DNA of 64,000 bases from positions 806,001-870,000 of the forward strand of contig NZ_PYMB01000001.1 in assembly GCF_003026455.1 (NCBI RefSeq). The letters are read 5' to 3'. The notes beneath the pieces were generated by a model. It was not told the origin of the DNA and did not search any database. It was given only the letters and a program-made list of their open reading frames with translations. Within the stretch, counting starts at the first letter, position 1. Every line of letters begins with the position of its first letter. The stretch is from Photobacterium rosenbergii. GTDB taxonomy: Bacteria; Pseudomonadota; Gammaproteobacteria; Enterobacterales; Vibrionaceae. The position numbers and the translations under genes are program-made. Below, piece after piece: positions 25,714-34,926 of the stretch.

Positions 25714-26682
25714 ATGGACGTTAAGATGACGCAACAAAATGCCAGCCGCTTAGACTTGAATATACTTAAGCTGTTTGTTGTTTTATACCAAGAGAAGAAT
25801 ATGCGTAGAGCTGCTGCCCGGCTACATGTTAGTCAACCAGCAGTTAGCCATTCATTGAAAAAGCTACGCGAGCACTTTAATGATCAACTTTTTGTCAAAG
25901 TCCCACAAGGGCTTGAACCCACTCCGCTCGCCCACCAAATAGCTAAGATTGCCTCATCATACATTGAAGGGTTAACCAGAGAACTCAATAGCCTCACGGA
26001 CTTTGATCCCAAAGACCTAGAGCAAACAATTCGTATTGCTATAGCGGGTCCTATATTTACAAGTATTGCAGGCAACCTTCACAGAAAAATTAGACAAGTA
26101 GCACCCAATATACAGCTAGAAATTGTGTCTTGGAACCATCAAACCCCAGATGACTTGGCACAAAACAAAGTATTGCTTGCTATCAACTATGGTACTCTAC
26201 AGCACACTAAACAGATAAATAGTAAAAAGCTAGTCGACATCAACCCAACAGTAATCATCAAAAAAGACCACCCTCTCGCTAACAAAAGCTTAGAACTCTC
26301 AGATTTCGGTCACTATGAGATTGCTTCGTTAATTATTCCCGGATGGAATGACGAATTTGTGTATGCTTCTGACAAACTGAAAGAATATGGTGTAGATGCA
26401 AAGGTCGGTATTCGGTCAGAAGTCCTGCTAGCATTAATTGATATTATCTCTCAAACAGATATGTATATTCCGCACAACAATCTCTTTCCAATACAGCATT
26501 TCCCACACCTAAAAATGCTAAGTGTCAAATCATTAGTCCCCACTGAGGACTATCAGTTCAGCGTTCATTGTTTTTTTCATATCAAAGATCACCACAGCAA
26601 AGTAGTAAATTGGATCAGCGGCCTCATTAAAGACTGCTTACTAGATCAAATAGACACGTCTGCAGGTTACTGTGATCAATAG
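25714..26682 (+). CDS. LysR-family transcriptional regulator
   Basis: A 322-residue LysR regulator. The winged helix spans ~12-75 (LDLNILKLFVVLYQEKNMRRAAARLHVSQPAVSHSLKKLREHFNDQLFVKVPQGLEPT), with a canonical QPAVSHSLKKLR recognition helix. The effector domain runs to ~310. AAGGAAAG lies before the ATG. The last codons overlap the following GNAT gene, so both are co-translated. The target is not visible; the downstream acetyltransferase may be part of its own regulon. Confidence 0.85.
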   Translation: MDVKMTQQNASRLDLNILKLFVVLYQEKNMRRAAARLHVSQPAVSHSLKKLREHFNDQLFVKVPQGLEPTPLAHQIAKIASSYIEGLTRELNSLTDFDPKDLEQTIRIAIAGPIFTSIAGNLHRKIRQVAPNIQLEIVSWNHQTPDDLAQNKVLLAINYGTLQHTKQINSKKLVDINPTVIIKKDHPLANKSLELSDFGHYEIASLIIPGWNDEFVYASDKLKEYGVDAKVGIRSEVLLALIDIISQTDMYIPHNNLFPIQHFPHLKMLSVKSLVPTEDYQFSVHCFFHIKDHHSKVVNWISGLIKDCLLDQIDTSAGYCDQ

Positions 26683-27163
26683 AATGGGGCTAAAGTTGAT
26701 AACTATCCGACCACAAACATCCGCTTTTGAAAATGAAATTTTAGACATTCAAGCGGACAATGAGCAAATCGCCTTCTCTGCTTCACCACAAGCCTTTCTG
26801 GAAACCAGGGTAGATGGCGTACTCCCCTTCGTTATTTGCTTAGAACACCAAGTTATCGGTTATTTCAAACTCGATACTCTGTTGCCACTAAATCAGAACT
26901 ACTGTCCTGAAAACAGTGTGGGACTGTGTACTTTGCTGATAGATAAAAGGGTCCAAGGTAAAGGCTTAGGTACAAAGTCAGTCACCGAGGTCATTGAGTA
27001 TGTGAAAACTCACTTCAAGCAATATGACTATCTTTACCTAACGGTAAACTGCAAAAACCTAGCTGCATACCACTGTTATCTGAAATCAGGTTTTGAAGAT
27101 ACCCAAAAGTTGTATTTTGGTGGTCCGGTAGGCCCCCAGCACATAATGCGGGTATCTTTGTAA
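26672..27163 (+). CDS. GNAT-family N-acetyltransferase
   Basis: A 163-residue acyltransferase with the acetyl-CoA motif A as RVQGKGLGTKSV (Q/RxxGxG/A) and a C-terminal NLAAYHCYLKSGFE, the classic AxxxYxxxGF of GNAT enzymes. The start is a GTG at 26672, preceded by GCAGG at five bases; it overlaps the LysR stop by 11 bp. An ATG at 26684 is possible. Substrate unknown. Confidence 0.8.
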   Translation: MINRMGLKLITIRPQTSAFENEILDIQADNEQIAFSASPQAFLETRVDGVLPFVICLEHQVIGYFKLDTLLPLNQNYCPENSVGLCTLLIDKRVQGKGLGTKSVTEVIEYVKTHFKQYDYLYLTVNCKNLAAYHCYLKSGFEDTQKLYFGGPVGPQHIMRVSL

Positions 27164-27272
27164 AGCTTGATAGGGCTCACCCTTTAATCAATCAAATCTT
27201 GATGATCTGTTTTTAAGTGACTGCTTTTACACTATGTTTATAGAATGATTGATACAGATGGAGTAATTTAGG

Positions 27273-27476
27273 ATGCCACTGCAAGCTTGTCCAATTTGCG
27301 AAAAAGAAATATCCAAACGCGCACATACCTGCCCCAATTGCGGTGATCCTGACCCGTTTCGCTATTACAGCCGAAAAAGTTGGATAGAGCGCATCATATG
27401 GACCATTGTCATTGCTGTGATTGTTATCTACAGCTGGGTAGAACTGCTGCCAATGGCCATAGAAGCGCTCCGGTAA
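27273..27476 (+). CDS. Small zinc-ribbon membrane protein
   Basis: A 67-residue protein with two CxxC knuckles at residues 6-9 and 20-23 (CPIC and CPNCG), a zinc ribbon, and one membrane segment at ~41-60 (IIWTIVIAVIVIYSWVELL). ATTTAGG lies directly before the ATG. Similar small zinc-ribbon proteins with one membrane helix are common and of unknown function. It converges with the RpiB-like gene, leaving 20 bp between stops. Confidence 0.65.
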   Translation: MPLQACPICEKEISKRAHTCPNCGDPDPFRYYSRKSWIERIIWTIVIAVIVIYSWVELLPMAIEALR

Positions 27477-27496
27477 AAGCAGGCTTTGAACCAATA

Positions 27497-27967
27497 TCAA
27501 GAATAGATTTCTTCCTTACTGTGCTGTTGTTCTTCGATCTCGCTGATAAGGTCAAGCCTATATCGGCGAGTTTCCGTGCCATCAAACTCAGCATCAAGCC
27601 AAGTGGTCACAAGCTGCTTGGCAATAGCTTTTTCTGTGGTTAACGCACCGAGAGTTAGCACGTTGGTATCATTATGTTCTTTTGATTGTTTTACCGTATA
27701 GAGATTGGCCCCCATAACAGCACGTACACCGTTGAACTTGTTGGCACAGATAGACATACCAACCCCTGTACCACAAATTAAAATACCTAGATCAACATCA
27801 CCTTGATTAATTAGCCCCGCAACAGCGGTGGCATAGATAGCTGAGTGCGTGCGGGTAGCATCATTTGTCCCTACATTGACAACCGTATGGCCAAGTGCTT
27901 CTAGCTGGGCTATCAGATAATGTTTCAGCTCAACACCTGTATGGTCATTACCTATTGCTATTTTCAT
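27497..27967 (-). CDS. rpiB: RpiB/LacAB-family sugar-phosphate isomerase
   Basis: A 156-residue aldose-ketose isomerase of the RpiB family. The start MKIAIGNDHTGVELK carries the phosphate/aspartate pocket (canonical ALGSDHAGxxLK) and GILICGTGVGMSICANKFNGVRA carries the conserved catalytic Cys (C in ILICGTG) and ring-binding residues. It follows the terminator of the inositol operon on the same strand, so it has its own promoter. Ribose 5-phosphate/ribulose 5-phosphate is the default reaction; a special sugar linked to inositol breakdown is possible. No copy of the inositol operator was seen before it. Confidence 0.85.
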   Translation of the reverse strand: MKIAIGNDHTGVELKHYLIAQLEALGHTVVNVGTNDATRTHSAIYATAVAGLINQGDVDLGILICGTGVGMSICANKFNGVRAVMGANLYTVKQSKEHNDTNVLTLGALTTEKAIAKQLVTTWLDAEFDGTETRRYRLDLISEIEEQQHSKEEIYS

Positions 27968-28023
27968 GTTAAGTCAGTCCTTTGATTATTATTTTTGAAA
28001 GATATAACTCGTATAGCGGTATA

Positions 28024-28061
28024 CAAAAAGAGCCAGACTCACGAAGTGCAAGTCTGACTCT
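28024..28061 (-). terminator. Terminator of the iolCDEA operon
   Basis: On the minus strand AGAGTCAGACT pairs with AGTCTGGCTCT (28061-28029) around an 11-nt loop and is followed by TTTTTG. It sits 24 bp after the iolA stop codon. Confidence 0.85.
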
Positions 28062-28084
28062 ATTTTATTCAAATAAAAGAACCA

Positions 28085-29593
28085 TTACATTGTCGGCATC
28101 ACAAAACTGCTGCTGTGTTGCTCAAGACGCACACTGGCAGGCCAACGACTAGTGACTGTCTTCATGCGGGTATAGAAGCGCACGCCATCATTACCGTGGA
28201 CATTCAAAGGCCCAAACACTGAACGCTTCCAGCCACCAAAGCTATGGAAGGCCATCGGCACAGGAATAGGGACATTCACACCCACCATGCCAGCCAATAC
28301 ATCTTCACTGAACTGACGGGCGGTCTCGCCATCACGGGTAAAGATTGCAGTACCATTGCCATACTCATGGCGATTAATCAGCTCTAAGCCTGTCTGATAA
28401 TCAGGCACACGAACAACAGCGAGTACCGGGCCAAAGATTTCTTCTTGGTAAATCGTCATCTCTGGTGACACATTGTCGAACAATGTTGGCCCGACGAAGA
28501 AACCATTTTCATGGCCTTCGATAGAAATATCACGGCCATCGACTACCAAAGCAGCCCCCTGCTCGACACCCGATGTAATGTAGTCACAGATCTTGTCTTT
28601 GTGCTGTGATGAGATCACTGGTCCCATATCATTTTCAGGGCCTTCCACCACGCCCGGGCCAACCTTCATCACATCAATTTGTGACTTCAGTTTACCGATA
28701 AGCTCATCTGCGGTTTCATCACCCACGGCAACAACCACAGAAAGCGCCATGCACCGTTCACCTGCCGCGCCATAAGCCGCGCCCATAATTGCGCTTGCCG
28801 CCATGTCCAAATCGGCATCCGGCATCAGGATGCAGTGGTTCTTCGCTCCTCCAAGGGCCTGACAGCGTTTGCCATGTGCAGATGCTGTTGAATAGATATA
28901 CTCTGCAATGGGTGTCGAACCAACAAAACTCACAGCCTGTACACGAGGGTCAGTCAGCAATACATCTACCGCTTCTTTGTCACCATTGACTACATTGAAC
29001 ACACCATCTGGCAAGCCGGCTTGTTGTAATAACTCTGCCAACACCAAACCCAGTGATGGATCTTTCTCTGAAGGCTTCAAAACAAACGTATTGCCAGTTG
29101 CCAGTGCAATTGGGAACATCCACATTGGCACCATCGCTGGGAAATTAAACGGTGTAATGCCAGCACAGACGCCAAGCGGCTGCATCAGTGAATGACTATC
29201 AACGCCAGTTCCCACGTTTGCTGAGTGCTCGCCTTTTTGTAGATGCGGAATACCACAGGCAAACTCAACCACTTCAAGACCACGGGTAACTTCACCGACA
29301 GCGTCCGAATACACTTTGCCGTGCTCGTTTGAAATCAATCGAGCAAGTTTATCCATGTTCTGCTCAAGCAATGATTTGAACTTGAACATCACGCGGGCAC
29401 GCTTCAATGGTGAGGTTTTTGCCCATGCCGGAAATGCTTTGCCTGCTGCTGCAATCGCTTCTGCCGTTTCAGCCGCCGAGCTCAATACCACCTGTCGAGT
29501 TTGTTCACCGGTTGCAGGGTTGAATACCGGGGCAAAGCGCTGGCTGTGGCTTTCGCTAATCTGACCCTGAATGAAGTTTTGAACGGTTTCCAT
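28085..29593 (-). CDS. iolA: Methylmalonate-semialdehyde dehydrogenase IolA/MmsA
   Basis: A 502-residue CoA-acylating aldehyde dehydrogenase. In inositol breakdown it converts malonate semialdehyde to acetyl-CoA and CO2. The catalytic cysteine is Cys281 in AAGERCMALS, the MmsA form of the ALDH active site; QALGGAKNH (246-253) replaces the usual glutamate loop, the hallmark of CoA-dependent members. NAD-binding KPSEKDPS and FVGSTPIAEYIY are present. It is the last gene of the iolC-D-E-A operon, 15 bp after iolE, followed by a terminator. In other contexts the same enzyme serves valine degradation (mmsA). Confidence 0.92.
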   Translation of the reverse strand: METVQNFIQGQISESHSQRFAPVFNPATGEQTRQVVLSSAAETAEAIAAAGKAFPAWAKTSPLKRARVMFKFKSLLEQNMDKLARLISNEHGKVYSDAVGEVTRGLEVVEFACGIPHLQKGEHSANVGTGVDSHSLMQPLGVCAGITPFNFPAMVPMWMFPIALATGNTFVLKPSEKDPSLGLVLAELLQQAGLPDGVFNVVNGDKEAVDVLLTDPRVQAVSFVGSTPIAEYIYSTASAHGKRCQALGGAKNHCILMPDADLDMAASAIMGAAYGAAGERCMALSVVVAVGDETADELIGKLKSQIDVMKVGPGVVEGPENDMGPVISSQHKDKICDYITSGVEQGAALVVDGRDISIEGHENGFFVGPTLFDNVSPEMTIYQEEIFGPVLAVVRVPDYQTGLELINRHEYGNGTAIFTRDGETARQFSEDVLAGMVGVNVPIPVPMAFHSFGGWKRSVFGPLNVHGNDGVRFYTRMKTVTSRWPASVRLEQHSSSFVMPTM

Positions 29594-29608
29594 GTTTTGC
29601 TCCTGTAA

Positions 29609-30517
29609 TTACGCTTGGCCTTCGCCATTCAATAGCCCGGCCTCGCGAGCAAGTTTTTGTAAATTGTTAAACCCTAGGGTGGCATAGGTCATTGGATGGG
29701 CAATGGCAGGGTCCTGCTCGGCCTCAACTACACACCAACCTTGGTAATTCGCTTTTTTCAGCTGTTCGAACACTGCCGGATAATCCACACAGCCATCGCC
29801 CGGTACGGTAAATACGCCATCTAATACCGCATCGAGGAAACTGGTATTACGGTTCTTCACATCAGCCAAAACATCTGCACGAACGTCTTTGGTATGAACA
29901 TGATTAATGCGGTGTGCCCAACGTGTTGCCACCTGTACCGGATCTGCGCCAGCAAATGTCAGGTGCCCTGTATCAAGAAGCAGTCCTACTTCTGCACTGG
30001 TAAACTCCATCAAGTTATCGATATCTTTAGCGGTCTCGATAACGGTACCCATGTGATGGTGATAGGCAATCTCAACACCTTGGCTTTTGGTGTATTTCGC
30101 AAACTCGCTAAGCTTGTTGCCGTACTCTTGCCATTTATCCGCTGGGAATTTAGGCCTTAGTCGGACAGGTGTCTCCTGCTGGCCATGAATACAATCAGTC
30201 ACTTCAGCAAAAACCATCACCTTGGCACCCAACTCGCGCAATAAGGTCAGATGTGGCTGCACCGCTGCAATTTCTTCCTCTACCGAGCGAGTCAGCAATT
30301 CACCGGAGTACCAACCTGACACCAACTTAAGGTCATGGTTAGCCAGAATTGGTCCAAGCACACTGGCTTCACGAGGAAACTTATTACCCAATTCAAAGCC
30401 AGCAAACCCCGCCTGTCGCCCCTCGGTCAGACATGTTTCCAATGGTGTTTCTGCACCTAGGGACGGTAAGTCATCGTTGGTCCAAGTCAGGGGATTGATA
30501 CCTAGTTGAACAGTCAT
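29609..30517 (-). CDS. iolE: Inosose dehydratase IolE
   Basis: A 302-residue TIM-barrel enzyme (xylose-isomerase-like) that dehydrates 2-keto-myo-inositol to the trihydroxycyclohexane-dione. The start LGINPLTWTNDDLPSLG is the family signature, and metal-site residues appear in YHHHMGTVIE, LLLDTGHLTFAGADP, INHVHTKDVR and GWCVVEAEQDPA. The length equals the family norm (~300). It lies 11 bp after iolD. Confidence 0.93.
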   Translation of the reverse strand: MTVQLGINPLTWTNDDLPSLGAETPLETCLTEGRQAGFAGFELGNKFPREASVLGPILANHDLKLVSGWYSGELLTRSVEEEIAAVQPHLTLLRELGAKVMVFAEVTDCIHGQQETPVRLRPKFPADKWQEYGNKLSEFAKYTKSQGVEIAYHHHMGTVIETAKDIDNLMEFTSAEVGLLLDTGHLTFAGADPVQVATRWAHRINHVHTKDVRADVLADVKNRNTSFLDAVLDGVFTVPGDGCVDYPAVFEQLKKANYQGWCVVEAEQDPAIAHPMTYATLGFNNLQKLAREAGLLNGEGQA

Positions 30518-30528
30518 GCTAATTCTCC

Positions 30529-32379
30529 TTAAATCACTTGCTGTTGTTTGGCGATTTCATACCGTGCTCTGGCAACACGTACTTGTTCACGCTCAGACAC
30601 TTCAGGGACTGCGACTTCCCACCACGAACCGCCTGACTCGGTAGTACTTAGCGGATCGGTATCTAGGGTGATGACATACGTTGATGTCGCTTGTTTGGCT
30701 CGTATCAAGGCTTGCTCTAACTCGGCGATATTGGCCACTTTCTCGGCCTGCGCCCCTAGCGAGCGAGCATGTGCAGCAAAATCGGTTTTCGGGGCCCCTT
30801 CCTCGATAGTGTTGCAATCTTTGAGCAAGTTATTGAACCCTGCTCCACCGCAAGCATGTTGCAGGCGGTTAATACACCCGAAACCACGGTTATCCAGTAC
30901 CACCAACACCAATTTATGACCTAGCATCACAGAAGTCGCGATCTCGGAGTTCAGCATCAGGTATGAACCATCACCGATCATGACGAAGACTTCGGAGTCC
31001 GGCTTAGCCATTTTGACACCTAGCCCACCGGCAATCTCATAGCCCATGCAAGAGAAGCCATATTCAAGGTGATAACCTTTGTCATAGCGGGTACGCCATA
31101 ATTTGTGTAACTCGCCTGGCAAGCCACCAGCCGCGCAAACTACAATGTCTTTCTCATCAGCCGCGCGGTTAACCGCACCAATAACTTCAGCATCTGTTGG
31201 CAACTCTGTGCCACGGTCAGTCATTGCGATTGAAACCGTTGTATTCCACTCCTGACGAAGCGCTTCTGCTTTTTGCTTCCAATCAACACTCACTTGCCAA
31301 TCTGCTAACTGCTCTGTCAGTTTTGGCAGTGTCACCTTGGCATCGGCAACCAGCGGGATACCGTAATGCTTAGTCGCATCAAAGCCATTGACGTTCAATG
31401 AAATGATTTTGGCATCAGCCTTAAATAACGCTCTTGAACTGGAAGTAAAATCTTGCAAACGGCTACCAACAGCAATGATCACGTCGGCTTCTGCAGCCAT
31501 CTTGTTGACTGCCGCCGACCCCGTTACACCAATAGAACCAAGGTTGGATGTATGGTCCCAAGCCAGTGCCCCTTTACCAGCTTGAGTCTCACCGACGGGT
31601 AACTGATAGGCTTCTACGAACTCTTGGAATTGCTCCAAAGCCCCTGAGTAATGAATCCCCCCACCAGCAATGACCAAAGGCTGCTTGGCTTGCTTAATGA
31701 GTTCAACCACTTCAGCTAGTTCATGTTCGTCTGCACCGGGGCGACGTACACGGTGAACCTTCTCGTTAAAGAAATGCAATGGGTAGTCAAATGCCATCGT
31801 CTGGACATCTTGCGGTATCGCAATGGTTGCAGGGCCGCACTCTACCGGATCAGTTAGGACGCGCATTGCCTGAGGCAAGCTGTTCAGGAGCTGCTCTGGG
31901 CGGGTAATGCGGTCAAAGAAACGGCTGACCGGTTTGAAACAGTCATTCGGCGTAATAGTTGCGTCGCTCCAGTCTTCAACTTGCTGCAATACTGGATCCG
32001 GCTCACGGGTCGCGAAGGTATCCCCTGGCAGAAGCAGAACGGGCAAACGGTTAACATGTGCCAGCGCGGCAGCCGTCACCATATTCAAAGCGCCCGGCCC
32101 TACCGATGTCGTCGCTGCCATCATACGTTGGCGATTATTCGCCTTAGCAAAAGCAATAGCGCTATGTGCCATTGCCTGCTCATTATGGGCACGGTAAGTC
32201 GGTAAAGATTCATTGGCGTGGTACAGTGCTTCCCCCAGCCCGGCAACATTGCCATGACCAAAGATGGCAAATACCCCAGCGAACATCGGTTGAATATCAC
32301 CATCAATTTCTACTTTTTGCGCTTGCAGGTATTTCACTAGTGCCTGAGCCATTGTCAGGCGTACAGTATTAACACTCAT
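30529..32379 (-). CDS. iolD: Trihydroxycyclohexane-1,2-dione hydrolase IolD
   Basis: A thiamine-diphosphate enzyme of the acetolactate-synthase fold that opens the cyclohexane ring to 5-deoxy-glucuronate. The N-terminal TPP glutamate lies in RAHNEQAMAHSAIAFAKA, and the C-terminal Mg-TPP motif is MIGDGSYLMLNSEIATSVMLGHKLVLVVLDN. AAGGA before the ATG at 32379 (MSVNTVRLTMAQAL) marks the start; the frame itself extends ten codons further, into the end of iolC. The resulting 616 residues fit the family. Confidence 0.93.
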   Translation of the reverse strand: MSVNTVRLTMAQALVKYLQAQKVEIDGDIQPMFAGVFAIFGHGNVAGLGEALYHANESLPTYRAHNEQAMAHSAIAFAKANNRQRMMAATTSVGPGALNMVTAAALAHVNRLPVLLLPGDTFATREPDPVLQQVEDWSDATITPNDCFKPVSRFFDRITRPEQLLNSLPQAMRVLTDPVECGPATIAIPQDVQTMAFDYPLHFFNEKVHRVRRPGADEHELAEVVELIKQAKQPLVIAGGGIHYSGALEQFQEFVEAYQLPVGETQAGKGALAWDHTSNLGSIGVTGSAAVNKMAAEADVIIAVGSRLQDFTSSSRALFKADAKIISLNVNGFDATKHYGIPLVADAKVTLPKLTEQLADWQVSVDWKQKAEALRQEWNTTVSIAMTDRGTELPTDAEVIGAVNRAADEKDIVVCAAGGLPGELHKLWRTRYDKGYHLEYGFSCMGYEIAGGLGVKMAKPDSEVFVMIGDGSYLMLNSEIATSVMLGHKLVLVVLDNRGFGCINRLQHACGGAGFNNLLKDCNTIEEGAPKTDFAAHARSLGAQAEKVANIAELEQALIRAKQATSTYVITLDTDPLSTTESGGSWWEVAVPEVSEREQVRVARARYEIAKQQQVI

Positions 32380-32390
32380 GATTGATTCCT

Positions 32391-34298
32391 TCAGCCACGC
32401 TGGCGCCACAGGGTGATTAGGTTGTGGTAGTTCTTTTTGATTTGTGCAATGAGTCCCGCATCATCAATCTCATTGGCAAGCCACTGGCGAGATGGCTGCC
32501 CGAAGATAGTTCTACCTACCGCAAAGCCTTTAACTACGTCGGTACTTGCAGCGGCATTAAAACCGGCTTTCAATTCTTCTTCTGGAGCGTCCAGGCCCAG
32601 AAGTACGACACCCCGGCAATGCTTATCGCGTGCTTGAATAAGATCATTCACACCATGCCAAGCGTCAACAGCCATCGGCGGCAGTTTCCACCAATCCGGC
32701 TTCACGCCAAGGTTGTAGAAACGCTGCATAGCACGCAGGTAAAGCTCATCAGAACGCTCCATATCCGCAGGTAGAATTACTTCCAGCAGCAACTCATGTC
32801 CTGTTTTACAGCACGCTTCATACACTTCACGTACTTTTTTCTCTTGATCAAGGCGTAACGCGTGATGATCATCTGGGTGGTAGAACACAAGGCATTTCAC
32901 AACGTGTTCAAGCGGCCAATCAACCAACTGGGAGCCAATATTGCCATGCTCCAACTCCAGAGGGCGCGATGCTGGCAGCTCTACCGGTCTACCTATCCAC
33001 CAACCTTCACCGGTAATGTCGTTCAGAACATCCTGTCCGAATGTACTATCGCACAGTAAACCCGCTTTACCCGTTAAACCGGCTTCTTCAGCCACTTCAC
33101 GGCTTGCTTGTAAAATAAGCTTTTTCAATGGTTTGATACGGCTGATATCTGCATTAGCTTCACGGGCCATATCAACAAACTGGATGCGGTGATCGAACGC
33201 GAGGACGCAGAGTTCTTGCCACTCTTTATCACGGGTCGTTACTCGGTGGAGATGATTGAGCGTTTCATCCAAATCAGGACGAGGGACGTCATTGGCACGG
33301 GCAAGATAATTGTCTAACTCTTCTTTGGATGGCATGGCAGGCGCACAACCATGACGAGAAACCACCAAGGCCCCGCATGCGTTGGCATAAGCACAGGCTT
33401 TTTCCCATCCTTCGTTATTTAGGTATCCACGCAACAGACCAGACATGAAGGCATCTCCTGCACCAAGTACATTCAGTACATCAACGCGAACACCTTCAAC
33501 GGTAATACCGTCATCGAGATCATTTGGGATCTCGTCGGAAAATACCGAGCAACCCAACGGTCCACGCTTGCACACTAGTTCGGCATTACTCACTTCACGT
33601 ACTGCTTTTAATGCTTCAACGGTATCTGTCGAGCCACCAGCAATATGGAACTCTTCTTCTGTTCCGACAATCAAGTCGAACAAGCCGAGAACTTCCTGCA
33701 ACTGCTCGGTAACCTTGCCGGACTCAATAAACCGGGTCTCCCCGTCCCCAAGCGTGGTTAAGCCCCAAAGTACAGGACGGTAATCAATATCAATGGCAGT
33801 TTTAACGCCATGCTTACGGGCATAACGTAAAGCTGTCAAAACGGCTTCACGAGTGTTGGGATGAGAGAGATGGGTGCCCGTAATTGCCAGGCAGCGAGCA
33901 GAGGCTATGTATTGCTCGTCAATATCATCGGCTGTGATAGCCATGTCTGCACAGTTATCACGATAGAAAATGAGAGGAAAAGTATCTTCATCCTTAATTC
34001 CAAGGATAACCAAGGCAGTCAGGCGCTCTTTATCGGTGATTAAGTGGCTAGTATCAACACCCACACGGTGTAGCTCTTCACGTAGAAAACGCCCCATGTG
34101 TTCATCACCCACCCTTGCCAGCATGGAAGACTTCAGCCCCTGCCTTGCCGTGCCATACGCGACGTTGCCTGATGACCCACCGAGGTACTTAGAGAAAGTG
34201 CCCATATCTTCTAGCCGAGCGCCAATCTGCTGGCCATAAAGGTCAACGGCAACTCGCCCCAAACAAATAAGATCCAATTTCTTATTGCTGGTATTCAT
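32391..34298 (-). CDS. iolC: Bifunctional IolC kinase with DUF2090 aldolase-like domain
   Basis: A two-domain protein of 635 residues. Residues ~8-325 are a PfkB sugar kinase (CLGRVAVDLYGQQIG, GGSSGNVAYGTARQG, and the ATP/catalytic motif NVLGAGDAFMSGLL) that phosphorylates 5-dehydro-2-deoxygluconate. Residues ~345-635 are a DUF2090 domain (LAFDHRIQFVDMA, DWWKLPPMAVDAW) with a class I aldolase-type barrel, thought to replace IolJ, cleaving the product to malonate semialdehyde and DHAP. No separate iolJ is seen. The ATG at 34298 has AAGGAG at eight bases; a GTG at 34307 is less likely. First gene of the operon. Confidence 0.92.
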   Translation of the reverse strand: MNTSNKKLDLICLGRVAVDLYGQQIGARLEDMGTFSKYLGGSSGNVAYGTARQGLKSSMLARVGDEHMGRFLREELHRVGVDTSHLITDKERLTALVILGIKDEDTFPLIFYRDNCADMAITADDIDEQYIASARCLAITGTHLSHPNTREAVLTALRYARKHGVKTAIDIDYRPVLWGLTTLGDGETRFIESGKVTEQLQEVLGLFDLIVGTEEEFHIAGGSTDTVEALKAVREVSNAELVCKRGPLGCSVFSDEIPNDLDDGITVEGVRVDVLNVLGAGDAFMSGLLRGYLNNEGWEKACAYANACGALVVSRHGCAPAMPSKEELDNYLARANDVPRPDLDETLNHLHRVTTRDKEWQELCVLAFDHRIQFVDMAREANADISRIKPLKKLILQASREVAEEAGLTGKAGLLCDSTFGQDVLNDITGEGWWIGRPVELPASRPLELEHGNIGSQLVDWPLEHVVKCLVFYHPDDHHALRLDQEKKVREVYEACCKTGHELLLEVILPADMERSDELYLRAMQRFYNLGVKPDWWKLPPMAVDAWHGVNDLIQARDKHCRGVVLLGLDAPEEELKAGFNAAASTDVVKGFAVGRTIFGQPSRQWLANEIDDAGLIAQIKKNYHNLITLWRQRG

Positions 34299-34423
34299 CC
34301 TTTTCACTCCTTCCTTTAACTACCGTGTAGTTAAGAACCGTTCAGATAATGATTAAACCGATTCAGACAATCATTGTTGAGAACACCCCTCTCAACCCTC
34401 ATTGTTTCGATAGACACATGATA

Positions 34424-34439
34424 CGAAATATTTATTTCA
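34424..34439. promoter_or_regulatory. Probable IolR operator before iolC
   Basis: CGAAA-TATTTA-TTTCA, one mismatch from TGAAA-N6-TTTCA, 126 bp before the iolC start. Confidence 0.65.
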
Positions 34440-34813
34440 TTTTAAATGAAAAATGAAATGAAAAATATATTTTGTGATCAAGGTAAAATTTCATCGCAAC
34501 TTCAATAACTGCTCTTACCACACCAAAAATGGAAAATTTTTTTCAAACAAATATAACATCTTATCAACATGTAGCACCATGCGCATTATTCTACTTAAAT
34601 TCAACAACTTAGCCTTTTATTGGTATATCTGAGCAATTATTAGCTATAAAAATCATTAATTTAGAGGATGAACAAGCTATTAGACATTGATTCCAGTGAG
34701 ACATGGTTAACAATTTTGTCATTTACACTCATTCAGGGGTGGTTATTAATTGAGCTCGAGCATATAGTTGTTTACATAAAAATAATAAATTTATTTCAAT
34801 CAACGTGAACACG

Positions 34814-34843
34814 CTTTCTGGAGTGGCATTTCACTCTAGAAAG
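34814..34843. repeat. 12-bp inverted repeat before the inositol transporter
   Basis: CTTTCTGGAGTG (34814-34825) and CACTCTAGAAAG (34832-34843) are complementary except one G-T pair, with a 6-nt gap. No T-run follows. It could be an operator or a 5' leader hairpin. Confidence 0.6.
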
Positions 34844-34869
34844 TGATTAGCATCTAAATACCGTATTTT

Positions 34870-34885
34870 TGAAATATACATTTCA
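34870..34885. promoter_or_regulatory. Probable IolR operator before the inositol transporter
   Basis: TGAAA-TATACA-TTTCA, a perfect copy of the shared element, 42 bp before the start codon of the binding-protein gene. Confidence 0.7.
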
Positions 34886-34926
34886 CCCAAGAAAACGGTT
34901 AGGTGCACCATAAAAAGGAGGCAAAA

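Larger units (their letters stand above)
34299..34926. other. Divergent iol/transport control region
   Basis: A 628-bp AT-rich region between iolC (minus) and the inositol transporter (plus). No coding frame was seen. It holds two copies of the TGAAA-N6-TTTCA element, one near each divergent gene, and a long inverted repeat (all listed separately). Confidence 0.7.
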
